Assembly: GCF_028009165.1 (NCBI RefSeq)
Contig: NC_079243.1
Span: forward strand, 310,001 to 374,000
DNA: 64,000 nucleotides
Reading direction: 5' to 3'
DNA from: Akanthomyces muscarius
Taxonomy: Eukaryota; Ascomycota; Sordariomycetes; Hypocreales; Cordycipitaceae
Shown here: piece after piece, positions 1 to 10,142 of the stretch
How positions within the stretch are numbered: position 1 is the first letter of the stretch
Layout of the letters: every line of letters starts with the position of its first letter
Translations under genes and position numbers: made by a program
Notes under the pieces: model-generated
Told to the model about the DNA's origin: nothing
What the model saw: only the letters and a program-made list of their open reading frames with translations
Database searches by the model: none

Positions 1-154
1 CCTCCACCCTCGGTTCGCACTTTCTACTCCTTCACTTGCCGTCTTTTTCTCTTCCTCCATGATTTAAACCTGCTCTCTTGTTCGCTTTGACCACCTACTA
101 TCAAGTTTTGCATTCTATAACTTCTTTAGCATTGCCACCACAGCCACAATCACA

Positions 155-784
155 ATGGAGGCTCTTGACGCTGCTGGCCGCAAAGTCTCCCTACTTAACG
201 ATGAGGTTCCTCGCCGACATCCTTCGTATGCAGTCTCCCATGTCGATGCTACCCCTCCTTCCGGTGCCTCGTCTCCGACCAGCCAGCGACCATGGCGATT
301 GGGCTCCTATGACTCTCAAATTACCAGTGATAGCGATGCCGCCTCCCCACTCACTTCCACTCTCGGCCATTCCTACGCCACGTCGCAAACAGCCAGCCGC
401 GCTTCCAACACCAAGCGCCCGCTGCACTCCGCGCGAAGCCGTTCCGCCTCCAACAAGGATGAGATTCCCGTTACTAGCCAAGACTACCCTGCCAAGCGCT
501 ACCTGTGCCGCTTCCGCGACTCTCACAGCTGCGATAGGACCTTTACCACCTCCGGCCACGCCTTACGCCACTCGAATATTCACACCGCTAAAAAGGATAC
601 CCAGTGCAGCTATCCAGGCTGCCAAAAAAAGTTTACTCGCGTCGACAACATGAAGCAGCATCTCAGGACGCATTACAAGGACAAGTCCCGCGCCACAGAG
701 CACAACTCTGCTGCCGGTCATGAAGGATACCCCATCGCTGCGATGGAGCTCGTCCATGATACTTCCCGTAATTCTTCCGATTGA
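155..784 (+). CDS. C2H2 zinc-finger protein, FlbC-like
   Basis: Single-exon 209-aa protein starting at an ATG in a good context. It carries two C-terminal C2H2 fingers: the first (about residues 118-143) has a widely spaced cysteine pair followed by 12 residues and H-x3-H, the second (about 149-172) is C-x4-C-x12-H-x3-H. The FTTSGH...H core followed by CQKKFTRVDNMKQH resembles the finger pair of fungal FlbC/Nrg-type conidiation or repression factors. Residues 1-110 are Ser/Thr/Pro-rich and probably disordered. It is likely a nuclear DNA-binding protein. It is shorter than the roughly 350-aa Aspergillus FlbC, so it may be a paralogue rather than the orthologue. The family call rests on remembered finger sequences. 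Confidence 0.7.
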   Translation: MEALDAAGRKVSLLNDEVPRRHPSYAVSHVDATPPSGASSPTSQRPWRLGSYDSQITSDSDAASPLTSTLGHSYATSQTASRASNTKRPLHSARSRSASNKDEIPVTSQDYPAKRYLCRFRDSHSCDRTFTTSGHALRHSNIHTAKKDTQCSYPGCQKKFTRVDNMKQHLRTHYKDKSRATEHNSAAGHEGYPIAAMELVHDTSRNSSD

Positions 785-1626
785 TGAAGCGTAACGCAAT
801 GGGTTGCGAAGAATTCAAAGTGTGCTCAAGACTCGATGAGTCAATAATGACCGGTTACAAGGCCAGGACTGAAAGAGAAAATTAGAAGGGCTTGAGGGTG
901 CCATAACAGCCCGCGCGGTTGAAACTGCAGTGACTGAAAAGGATTTCCAGGACAAGGTGCGCACCGCTGCAAGCTGCGGCGCATCTCGGTAGAGGCGGCC
1001 GCCAACATCATGATGCGGCGGCTCGGTGTGTTTACATGCAACGAGCGATCCAGACAGCATCGGCGCGTATCTCAGCCTTTCTCTTCCTAGTCCTTTGAGC
1101 CGGTTCCAGTAGGAACCGCCTCGAAGCTGCCCAAGCTGCTGCACGACTGGTACAATGCCTATACATACTCGAAAATTCGGCACAGGCTCTACCTCTTGTC
1201 GCCATGTTGCCCCCCCCGCCCCCAACACTCGGCTGTAGGTTCCAGTCTCATCACTCTGTCATACGCCTCAACGAATCCTGGACGTAAGCCCATCAAATTC
1301 GTCGCAGACTTTGACATAGCCCCGGATGTGAATCACTCCTTCCAGATTTATGGCAGACATCCCAGGCATTTATCCGCACACACTCGCAGATCTGATTGAC
1401 GGACGGGTCATATGTCGCACGCCTGGCCTCGAGGTCATGCTCAATTTGGCGGTAGATATGGCAAGCCGTTGAGTAAGTCGGACCCACGGACGCCTGTGGC
1501 TCTTGAGAGGCTGAACCGATACGAAAAAGGCATGCTATCTATCATATCTAGCTTCTTCCACCTACCTCGAGGTTTCAAAGGCTTCTGGAGGTAAGTGGAA
1601 AGACTTAGTTCCGTAGTGGCTCCTTC
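785..1626. other. intergenic stretch with an F-box gene fragment
   Basis: No intact gene is visible. Positions 1066-1147 are a near-perfect copy of part of the F-box gene at 39320-40252 (separate entry). A short minus-strand open stretch at 1293-1487 is Cys-containing and protein-like but unrecognised. The end of the BAH-PHD gene borders the right side. Confidence 0.5.
1066..1147 (-). repeat. 82-bp dispersed copy of F-box gene sequence
   Basis: These 82 bases match 40044-40125 at 81 of 82 positions, in the same orientation. In the other copy they encode part of an F-box protein just after the F-box. Sequence on either side shows no similarity to the F-box gene. Confidence 0.9.
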
Positions 1627-3069
1627 TTATTTCATATCAGCGCCACATAGCAGGCATAGTACTGACTCTGACCACGTCTTCGCACTGCCAGCAAAGCTAG
1701 GTCGTAAATCCTTGATTTCCCAAACCATTGGTCCGTCGCTCATGCGCAGTGTTGCCTGGAAGAGCTCAAGGTATAGTTTCGTGTCAGACTCCCGTGGACG
1801 TCCCGTTTTCTTCCTGGGTGCACGTTTACTGTGCCTGGCGGTTTGTGATATCGCTGGCGCCGACCGTTCCGCCGACCGTGAATCAATTTCTTCGCGGCAC
1901 TTTGCCAGTACACCAGTGCTTGTCTCGGCTTGTACGGAAATTATGTCGTAGGGCTGCTCGTCTTCCATCGTGACCGCGTTTAATGGCGCTTGGGCAGACT
2001 GTCGCTCGATACTCAAATATGTATCAGTCGAGTTCGTCTTCTTCACTACAGGTATATGTGGCTTGTCGGCGCCTAATCGGTCGTGCACACGCTTCAATAC
2101 ATCCTCACGTAAACAGTCAATGTGCATCCACTCTCCGCAGTCGCTGTTCGTGCAGCCGACGAGCATCTTGTCAGGTTGGGCGGGTGTTCGACATCTGCAA
2201 ATGAGAGCAATAGCCTAGGCCGATTAGTGATGTCTTTCTCGGGGATTGTTGCTTGTGCATACAGACAGCTGTGATGTGCCACAGTCGAACGCCTGGCGCC
2301 AATACAGGCCATCCGGGATTTCCTCGTCGTCCGCCTCGATCCATTGGCTAACCTTAGCACGGTGGACTATGCTCAAAACATTGATAATATCCACTGCATG
2401 AGTTAGCGCAAAGGCCTCTGTTGCTATGGTCACCCACATACGATGATTCGAGGCAATGATTTCGTTCTTGCCATAGTACGGCTGACGCCCTGCAGGCAGC
2501 TCATCGGGGGAATACATCCAGCAGACGCGTGCATAAACATGACGCTCGTCCAGGGCCCGAATTTCGAGGATTTGTGCGACCCAGACATTGCATAGTCCAA
2601 CTTGCGCATTCAGATCTTCCCCTAGTTTACCTCGCGCTATACAATTATCATTTGCCACAAAGACAAATTCGCCACTTAGATATTTCTCATTGTTCACTGC
2701 GATAACACAAGTCAGTTATTGTAGCATACAGTACTGCAATACCAGCGAGATTAGAGCCTTACGAATGAAGCTATGGTATCGCGTCATGCTAGTCCAGTCC
2801 TTTCCTGGCTCTATGTGGTAGTAAACGCCCATTGTCGCGTCGGAGCGAAATTTGCCGGTCGGCTCAAACAGTGACGGTTGAAACAACGTCACCTCCTCAC
2901 TGGTGTTCACGTTCTTGCTCTTCTTGACAGGCTTACTCTTATTCTTCGAGGGCTTTTCATTCTTCTCTATGCGTGCCACCGGGAGCGAGGAAATGTGAAG
3001 TTCGAAAGGGCAGTCGGCGCGCTCGTCCTCTATAATAGTATGCGAGCGCTTTCGTGATTTGGAGACCAT
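1627..3069 (-). CDS. BAH-PHD domain protein, EPR-1/BP1-like Polycomb effector
   Basis: Four exons read on the minus strand: 3069-2763, 2696-2442, 2393-2263 and 2214-1627. They join in frame to 426 aa. The first three junctions restore conserved family sequence: SFILNNEKYLSGEFVFVAND across intron 1, ASNH-LDIINV across intron 2 and a CRC zinc-ligand cluster across intron 3 (acceptor CCTAG). The BAH domain covers about residues 85-225 (VCWMYSPDELP is typical). A PHD-type finger follows (CRC...CTNSDCGEWMHIDC), then a basic linker and a C-terminal CLLCG. In Neurospora EPR-1 and Fusarium BP1 this architecture reads H3K27me3 and represses genes; that role is inferred here. The introns are 45-67 nt. 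The sequence is somewhat divergent, so a paralogue is possible. Confidence 0.82.
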
Positions 3070-3220
3070 GATGCCGCTCTTACTAAGGAAGAGGCTTGAG
3101 GTCTTCGTTGTTCTCTTGCCGGCGATTGGTAATAGATATTGTCTAGCGACACGCGCAGGCTGTCTCCCGAGTACATATCTCCGACCAGTATGGCCAGAAA
3201 CCGGATCGGTTTGGTCGCCT

Positions 3221-3250
3221 GGAGACTGGTGGATACTGGTGGATACTGGT
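3221..3250. repeat. 10-bp tandem repeat, three units
   Basis: Three consecutive copies of GGATACTGGT, the first with one change, lie in the divergent promoter between the BAH-PHD gene and the small gene at 3454. Confidence 0.8.
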
Positions 3251-3453
3251 CCTCGCGAGCGGCGTCCGATTGTTGATAGGGCAATGCATGTCGAGGTCCC
3301 GTGTGGTGTGCCTGTGAACGGTGCTTAGCCGCCATGGCTTCGGTGCCTAGAGTTGACCCCGCAGCAAGGCTGCTATTTAACCGGCGCAAGGGAGAAATCC
3401 GACCAAAGCTCGTCGATAGCTCGCCTCATACATACATGCATCACTGGACTAAA

Positions 3454-3879
3454 ATGTCGAAAGACGAACCTCCTGATCGCCTCTCACAAGAGCTAAGAAG
3501 CGAAGACATATCCTTTGCCGCAGCGGACGCAAGCATCGAGCGCCGTCGCAAAGCTAAGGAAGCGAAGCTGCAGGCTGTCGAACAGCAACTAGCACAAGCC
3601 GATCAGGTGGGCTTTGATTGCGGAAAACGAAACGCCCGTACTAATGTTGCCTAGCAGTCTGTCAAGCCAAATGAGCAAGGCCCAGTTGGCCGGAAGCAAG
3701 AGTTGACGAGTCAAGACCTATCTTTCGCCGCCGCCGCGGCTAGCACCGAGCGACGTCGAAAAGCGAAAGAAGCGAAGGACGCAGAAGCACAGGAGAAAGA
3801 TGAGGAGAGGCGGTACGAACTGGGTGTGGCCTCTTTCAAAGCAGGGGAAAGTAGTCAGGAAAGGCGTAGGAAAAAGTGA
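3454..3879 (+). CDS. small charged protein with duplicated ERRRKAKEAK motif
   Basis: Two exons, 3454-3606 and 3658-3879, separated by a 51-nt intron (GTGGGC...CTAGCAG) with a CTAAT branch site. The product is 124 aa. Each exon carries the same module: a D(I/L)SFAAA segment, then STERRRKAKEAK or SIERRRKAKEAK. The protein is highly charged, probably helical, and ends in RRRKK. The ATG at 3454 was chosen because the in-frame upstream ATGs precede a region lacking the repeat character. It has no recognised domain. The exon-wise repetition suggests an internal duplication. It diverges from the BAH-PHD gene. Confidence 0.6.
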
Positions 3880-4264
3880 TCGCACTGAGTTTGGACGAGG
3901 CTGTATTCAACTACAGCATCTGGAAAAATAGCTTGGTTCGGCAGCTGAACTCGTAATACTCTAAATAAGTACCCGCCGATGACAGGCGCAAATCAGCCAC
4001 ATTACCCACTTTTCTTGCGGTCCCCATGCCACACACTCGCAGCAGTTGCTTCCGAAGGTACCCCTTTCCCATTGCTCGTTCCGGCCGCATATATCGACAG
4101 ATTTTATTTGCGTCCACTGAACACCGCCTCATACACGTCAGTCGCATAGGCAGACAGTGCGAGTTTTTATTCAATCGGTAGACCGTGCGTGTTACGCATG
4201 GGCGGGTCGAGATACCTTCTTCGGTCAGGCCCCCATTCTGGTTCGCGGCAACTTCGCCAGCGAC

Positions 4265-5863
4265 ATGCATGACCGAGCAGATTACGACGAACTGGCCTGG
4301 GACCGATTTGATGAACAGAGGGACCAGCTGGAAAAACCATTTCTCAGTCCTGCCACGCTCAAAACTCTCGAAGCTGTCGTGGGAGCAGATTTTGCCAACG
4401 AGGCAAAATGGGTGCGCCCCGTGCACATTGGCGGCTGGAATCTCGTGTTCGTCTTCGAGCTTGTCGCATCGAATTCACGGGTAGTGATTCGCCTGCCGAG
4501 ACCTCACGTGGCCTATTTTGCCAGAGAAAAAACCTCTCTGGAAGTTGCGACGATGAACTTCCTATCACAGCACACCAAACTTTCGATCCCCACGCTGTTC
4601 TCCTCTGGCAAGCATCCCGACGTTGGCTACTACCTCATTTCAGAATTCGTTGACAACAATGGCTTGCTATCACGCGCTTTAGCGAAGCCCGAAGAAGATG
4701 AGGATGAAGCTCCTGTTCTGAACTTGGCCCTGCTTGGTTGCGAGCTTGAGGCTCACCTCTATGACGTGGCAGTTCATGTACTGCATCTCTTCCAGCCTAG
4801 CTTTGCAGCTATCGGATCGTTGAATCAGACTCAGGATGGTCTTTTTGGGGTGGGCGGCCGGCCGCTTACCCAAAACATGTACAATATGGTATACCTCGCC
4901 AATATTCCACCCAGTGTGCTGCCAGCCGAAGACAAAATTTCTCACACAGCGGATGAATGGTACACCGTGTTGGCAGAAATGCACATGCTGCAGCTCACTT
5001 TCCAGCAGAATGATCTGGTCAAAGATGAAGATGACTGCCGAAACAAGTATATTGCCCGTCACCTGTTTCTAAAGCTTGCTCGCGCTGGCAAGCTATCGAC
5101 CTTTGGCTTCATGGATGATACGTGGTCCGCTCAGTCAAAGAGCGATCGGCGAGGCTACTGCAGAGCTCCAAGCAATGCGGGATCGTTCCGTATTTGGTGT
5201 GATGATTTTCGGCCCGCCAACATACTGTTGCACAAAGGACGCGGCAACGGCAGCACAGTTATCGACTGGGAATTTACATATGTTGCTCCAACACAATTTG
5301 TCCTTGACCCACCGTGGTGGCTGCTGTTAGACGTCCCGGAGATGTGGTGCTCCGGCATGGAGGATTGGGCGCAACAGTATGGCCGGTGTCTGGACGTCTG
5401 GCTTCGGGCCATGGAAAGGGCGGAGCAGAATTCAAACGAAACACCAAGTGGCTATTCGCTTTCAGAGTATATGCAGGAAAGCTGGACCACAGGTCGATTC
5501 TGGCTAAACTATGCTGCGCGGAAAAGCTGGGCATTTGACAGCATTTTCTGGAAGTGTTTGGATGAACGATTTTTTGGCAAACGCTTACATGAGCCTGCTA
5601 GCCAAGAACCGCTCTGGAGAAAAAGAATAGGATTGCTAAATCGTGCGGAAAAGATGGCCATGGAGGCGTTTGTGGACAAGAAAATGAAACAGTCTCAAAA
5701 CAAGGAATTGCTGACGTGGAGTGAGCGAGAAGCTCAAGATCGCAGAGCTGAGGTCTTGTTCAAGCATGACCAGGGACCGCTGCGACAGTGCTTTGCCACC
5801 ATCATCAGACTCGTGGGCCATGTGCAGACCGTGGTCAGTAATCTTCGTGGTAACGCCCAGTGA
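4265..5863 (+). CDS. phosphotransferase (APH) family protein
   Basis: A 532-aa single-exon protein from the ATG at 4265. The open frame extends upstream only to a GTG. The fold is that of aminoglycoside-phosphotransferase/protein-kinase-like enzymes: a glycine-containing N-lobe start (HIGGWNLVFVFEL), VVIRLPRP as the nucleotide-contacting strand, a catalytic-loop equivalent WCDDFRPANILL and the metal-binding VIDWEF. The Brenner-type motif has Trp-Cys-Asp where HxD is usual, with D followed by four residues and N retained. Fungal genomes carry many such proteins of unknown small-molecule substrate; no antibiotic resistance role should be assumed. The tail after residue 470 is helical and charged. 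Confidence 0.8.
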   Translation: MHDRADYDELAWDRFDEQRDQLEKPFLSPATLKTLEAVVGADFANEAKWVRPVHIGGWNLVFVFELVASNSRVVIRLPRPHVAYFAREKTSLEVATMNFLSQHTKLSIPTLFSSGKHPDVGYYLISEFVDNNGLLSRALAKPEEDEDEAPVLNLALLGCELEAHLYDVAVHVLHLFQPSFAAIGSLNQTQDGLFGVGGRPLTQNMYNMVYLANIPPSVLPAEDKISHTADEWYTVLAEMHMLQLTFQQNDLVKDEDDCRNKYIARHLFLKLARAGKLSTFGFMDDTWSAQSKSDRRGYCRAPSNAGSFRIWCDDFRPANILLHKGRGNGSTVIDWEFTYVAPTQFVLDPPWWLLLDVPEMWCSGMEDWAQQYGRCLDVWLRAMERAEQNSNETPSGYSLSEYMQESWTTGRFWLNYAARKSWAFDSIFWKCLDERFFGKRLHEPASQEPLWRKRIGLLNRAEKMAMEAFVDKKMKQSQNKELLTWSEREAQDRRAEVLFKHDQGPLRQCFATIIRLVGHVQTVVSNLRGNAQ

Positions 5864-6207
5864 CGATTCAGTATGGCGGACCATACTCTGGAGGCAGGAG
5901 GACCGATGTCGTCTTTCGCAAAGCATCCATGTCCCGTATCAAAGGTTTGGTGTGCCAATTGGCAGAGTAGGTGGAACATGAAATAAAACAATTCTACATA
6001 TTGGCAATGGCCAACTGGCTGCGTAGCGCCATTGCAGTGCTCAGACCCTCATGGAAAAATCTCTGGCCATCTCCGGGTTCGTCTGACCAGACACGGCGAT
6101 AGGGAAATTTCTCGGTAGATCCTACAAAGTCTACGTGCGCATTGCTGACTTCTACTATTCGAAGAACAACCAAGGTTATGGCCTCCACGCGAGGAAATGG
6201 ATACGTT
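5864..6207. other. intergenic, no recognised gene
   Basis: A minus-strand open stretch at 5994-6212 looks weakly protein-like, but no domain is recognised and it abuts the LINE tail at 6208. Nothing else is supported. Confidence 0.4.
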
Positions 6208-6292
6208 AGCATAGGCTTATAGTTGCCCTTTTGGAGCTTTCCACCGGGCGTAATAAACTGAATGAATGAATGAATGAATGAATATGGGATTT
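6208..6292 (+). mobile_element. 3' end of an old LINE copy (GAAT-repeat tail)
   Basis: The segment ends with a CCACCGGGCGTAATAAA motif followed by a (TGAA)n tail. It resembles the 3' end of the LINE fragment at 7290-7353. Only the last 60-80 bp are recognisable. Its tail served as the target of the next insertion. Confidence 0.65.
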
Positions 6293-7353
6293 CGAACTGG
6301 CTGCCATAGCATATGCGTTACGGAATATACGCAACACCAATCGACAAAACATCGCGATCTCCACGCGCAACAAGGGGGTGGTGGCAGCGCTAAGTCATCC
6401 TTACCAGCAATCAGGACAAGAATTCATCAAATGCATTTATGATTCGGCAGAGGAATTGACCGGCAAAGGAAACGCAATTACTGTGGGCTGGGAGTCGCCG
6501 GACAAGAACAAGTTGCTACAAACGGCCAAAAAACAAGCAAAGGCAGCAACAGAGCAAGGAGCTGTGCCACACGCCCCGTTTCCAGTTATGAAATCCACAC
6601 TGTTGAATAATAAGGAGCAGATGAAACTCAGAGGCGAACGATGTATACCTGAAGGAGTAGGGCGGTTCTCCAAGACAATGGATGCGGCCCTACCTGGTGA
6701 CCGCACTCAAAAAATTTACGAAGAACATTCATGGAAGGAGCGATCAACGCTTGCTCAATTACGAACAGACATGGCGAGGTTGAACGGATACCTCTTCCGC
6801 ATCAAGGCAGTGAGTGTCCTCCGGGCAATGCGCGTGCGGGGAGGCGGGAGAAACGGTGGAGCATTTTCTGTTGCGTTGTCCACAGTGGGATGAACAGCGG
6901 AGACTATTTCGCGAGGACGCAAACACAAAATGGGATGACTTGTCATTCCGATTGGGAGGCAAATCAATGGCAGACGGACCGAACTGGAAACCAAACCTGG
7001 GAGCAGTTCGAGCCACGATACAGTTTACACTTACCACGGGACGCTTCGACAATTGACAAGCAAATGGCCACAATGGCTTTCAACATACCACGAAACCGCA
7101 ATCACGATGAAACTGACTAACGACGCTTCGGACGCTGTAGATAGGACTGCGAACACTTGGGGAATAGCCCTCAAGCTAGCTAGTCATCGATAATAAACAA
7201 AGTGAACGCGGTGGGGTGGAGGTGAAAGACGAAGCAAGGCGACCAAGAGGATGACAAGAACAAAAGCGAAAGGGACATCAGGGAAAAAGCAAACGTGTAC
7301 CTAAGCATAGATAGTGAGCCCTATTGGCCGGAGGCCACCGGGCGTAATAAATC
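6293..7353 (+). mobile_element. 5'-truncated Tad-like LINE, frameshifted ORF2 remnant
   Basis: The insertion starts inside the RNase H-like domain (ELAAIAYALRN at 6295) and continues through the C-terminal region to a cysteine/histidine knuckle (CACGEAGETVEHFLLRC, near 6827). It ends with CCACCGGGCGTAATAAA and a (TGAA)n tail. The frame of 6378-6893 is broken near 6800-6815, and the knuckle continues in another frame to 7056. A direct repeat of up to 23 bp ending ATATGGGATTT flanks it (6270-6292 and 7354-7376); 11 bp of that is unambiguous and the rest overlaps the tail repeat. This is a classic 5'-truncated LINE insertion, related to but distinct from the intact LINE at 27923-33404. Confidence 0.82.
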
Positions 7354-7376
7354 ATGAATGAATGAATATGGGATTT

Positions 7377-8107
7377 GCTCTGTATTGCTTTTTTTTATGC
7401 GCTGCGACCTTTCTACACTCATTTGGCTGCTACGACAGGGCAATTCAACAGACGTTGTAAGTTATTTCAGGCATGGTGCCCGATATATCTATAAACTGCT
7501 ACCATTGATACTAGAAGAGGGAAAGCATACTAAGCCTCGGTAATGGTATACATTGTTTTAAATAGGATATCTGCTGATCAGTCTTAAAATTGGCTTCTGT
7601 GTTTTCTGCTGCTCTTGTGTACCTGTCAAGATTATGTGGAGCTCTCTTGAGTTGTGTGTGTTTTTGTAATATAATAGAGAAGGAAAGTTACCACCGGCAG
7701 GCATGTAGCCGAAATTGATACACCATAAGGAAAATATGTAAGATATGCTACAATTCAAGTTTTAAGTTAAATGCAGTCAGACTTGTGATGTTATCACGCG
7801 CAGTGCCGACTGGTACGATCATCTGCAGCGTGTGGTGGGCAACTTATACCAGAAATTGACGGTATGATTGACTGGAGTACCGAAATGGCACGCATGCTAC
7901 GACCTCCCCGTTTTGATTGTATGATCAAAAACAGTTGCTTGTCAAAGAATATATGTATCTGCATTTTTCAACTATAAATTGTAGCGCTTTAGGCTCGGAT
8001 TGCCTGCGCTGGTTAACGCCAAAGTTGAGCAAGTTGGATACCTATTGTCGCCCCCTCTCCAAGGGAGAGGGGGGAGCCTGAGCTCCCAGCGTAGCGTGTG
8101 CTCAGTC
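7377..8107. other. AT-rich spacer, no gene seen
   Basis: Short open frames only. The sequence is AT-richer than its surroundings and holds no recognisable repeat or RNA. Confidence 0.5.
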
Positions 8108-9117
8108 ATGATGATGATGATGATTTCGTGCATGCTGCCCGCCCAGCTTTCCCGTCACACGATGCCATTGCAGGATTTCAACGCGGCCAAAATGACCAGC
8201 AAAGCCAACATAAGCGCCAACATGACCGGCACAGCCAACACGGCCAGCGCGGCAACGCCGCACCACGCTGCGCCGGAGACCCCCTCATCGTTCGGTGACC
8301 ACGACCTGAAGAAAGGCTTCAACGCTCGAGAGAAGTTCCAAAAACCGCTCAAGTTCCATCTTGCTTTTTTGTCCATCCTGCTGATGGTCTTCATCGTCTC
8401 CATCGACGCCACGGCATTGGCGGTCATACCTGTGAGTCCGCCGCCCGCGGCGCAGCCTGAGCTTGCAACAACCAGCTGACGCAGGATCCAGGCCATAGCG
8501 GAAGAGTTTGACGGAACGTACCTGCAGGCGTTCTGGGCGAACGCCTCGTTTCTGCTGGTCGTCACGGTTGTGCTGCCCGTGTACACGGGCCTCTCGGAGG
8601 TGGTCGGGCGCAAGATACCGCTCTACGCGGCTTTCTTCCTCTTCACGGCGGGGTCTGTCCTCTTCGCGACCGCGCAGTCCCTTCCCGTCCTTATCCTCGC
8701 CCGTGCGCTGCAAGGGTCCGGGTGCGGAGGCATCGACGTCCTCAACGAAATCCTCGTCGCCGACATCACCACCCTGCGGGAACGCGCTTTCTACATCGGC
8801 CTGGTCTCCATCCCGTTCGCGTTGGGAAGCGTCCTCGGCCCCGTCGTGGGCGCGCTGCTGGGCGAGTATGCGTCCTGGCGATGGATCGGCTGGATAAACC
8901 TGCCGCTCGTCGCTCTCTGTCTTCCGTTATCCATCTTCTGCCTCGCGTTGAAACCGCTCGAGGGCGGCCTGGTGCAGCAGCTCGCAGGCTTCGACTGGTG
9001 CGGCCTCGCTCTGTTCGTGGTCGGTGCCGTCGCCCTGACACTGCCCCTGAGCTGGGTGGGCGCCATGTACACCGGTGATTCGTGGAGGACGCTGCTTCCG
9101 CTTTTCGTCAACCCTCG
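8108..9117 (+). pseudogene. truncated MFS drug:H+ antiporter (DHA2-like)
   Basis: Exon 1 begins at one of a run of ATGs (8108-8120) and ends at 8431. A 60-nt intron (GTGAGT...GATCCAG) leads to exon 2 from 8492. The protein shows TM1 (FLSILLMVFIVSIDATALAV), the AFWANASFLL segment, the LSEVVGRK loop typical of MFS proteins, ARALQGSGCGG and SVLGPVVGALLGEYASWRW. This is the first half of a 14-TM DHA2 exporter. Similarity stops abruptly after TLLPL near 9110, about half the expected length. What follows is unrelated coding-like sequence on the opposite strand. The gene is therefore 3'-truncated by rearrangement and probably non-functional. Confidence 0.8.
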
Positions 9118-10142
9118 CCAGCCGCGGACTCGACGGCACCAAAATATCAGTCCCGTCCAGAATATCGGCATTTCGAAAGTCCATACCCACGCCTCGCGGA
9201 TAATACGTGCGAGGATTGTCCCCGTCCTCCTTCATAAATATACGCATCGTGTACGTAAACTCCCTCCAGTGGGACGTCGTCACGCCCATCTCATCCTCCT
9301 CGAAAAATCCCGGCTCAAACGCCGCATCGAGATGTCTCTGCAGAAAATAGGCGAAGAATTCATAGGCGAGGGGTGGCAGGTAGACGCCTTGCGCCGCGCG
9401 CGCCCGCCACTGGTCGAAGTCCAGGAGTGCAGCTTCGTCCAGGGCCGCATCGACGTTATCGCCGGCCTTCGCGTTCGCGTCGTCGAGAACGAGCTCAGAG
9501 GACTCGTGCCCACTGTCAGGATCGGGCGGATGTAGGTAAATGGTTTGAGGCACAAAGCGGTGCCACAGTAGGAGGGGTCCGTAGCTGCCGTGCATGCCGA
9601 CCGAGGGCCCGACGTGGTAACTAGTCAGTAAAGGATGTCGTACTCCTACAGCACGTGGCATATCCAATAGACCCGCGCGAGCTCCAGCGCCACCAGATGC
9701 GCGTCGACATGGGTGTACCCGCAGTCGTTAGGGAGGCGCACGGGGCATGGGCGATCTTGGTCGTCACCAGGTTGTGGCTCGTGGCTTCTACACTCACATC
9801 CCAGCGCTAGTGTAGGAAGTCAAGTTCTGGGAGCTTGCTTTCTCTCAGGCCTATGGTACAGCATGTTGGCTGATGAGCTTCTCTGGAATGCAACAGACTG
9901 TCCAGTGAAGAGATCTGGAGCCGCCGGCATTGACTCTTGGTCATGGGCTTTAATTTTTGGTACCATTCGAACGGGTGGGTACGATCCGGCCTCATCAGAG
10001 ATGGAATTACGTGGGAGCAGCGCCCACACGACTCGAGGGCAGTCGCTCTATTTACGAGGGAGAATTCATCGATGCATTGTGGACGCCAACAGGCATCCCA
10101 CACCAACACCTTGTCGTAGTGATCGAAAATTGAAGGATCCAC
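9118..10142 (-). pseudogene. unrecognised coding remnant
   Basis: The minus strand holds long protein-like stretches: 9667-9118 (HYFF-rich, with TSHWREFTYTMRIF) and 10142-9807, plus a fragment in another frame near 9690 (THVDAHLVALELARVYWI). No single reading frame connects them without shifts or unidentified introns. No family was recognised. It directly abuts the broken end of the MFS gene, so it probably arrived by the same rearrangement. It could be a real multi-exon gene whose introns are not resolved here. Confidence 0.35.

Noticed and set aside
4157..4264. Longer N-terminus of the APH-like protein
   Set aside because: The extension starts at GTG and lacks family similarity; the ATG at 4265 fits better.
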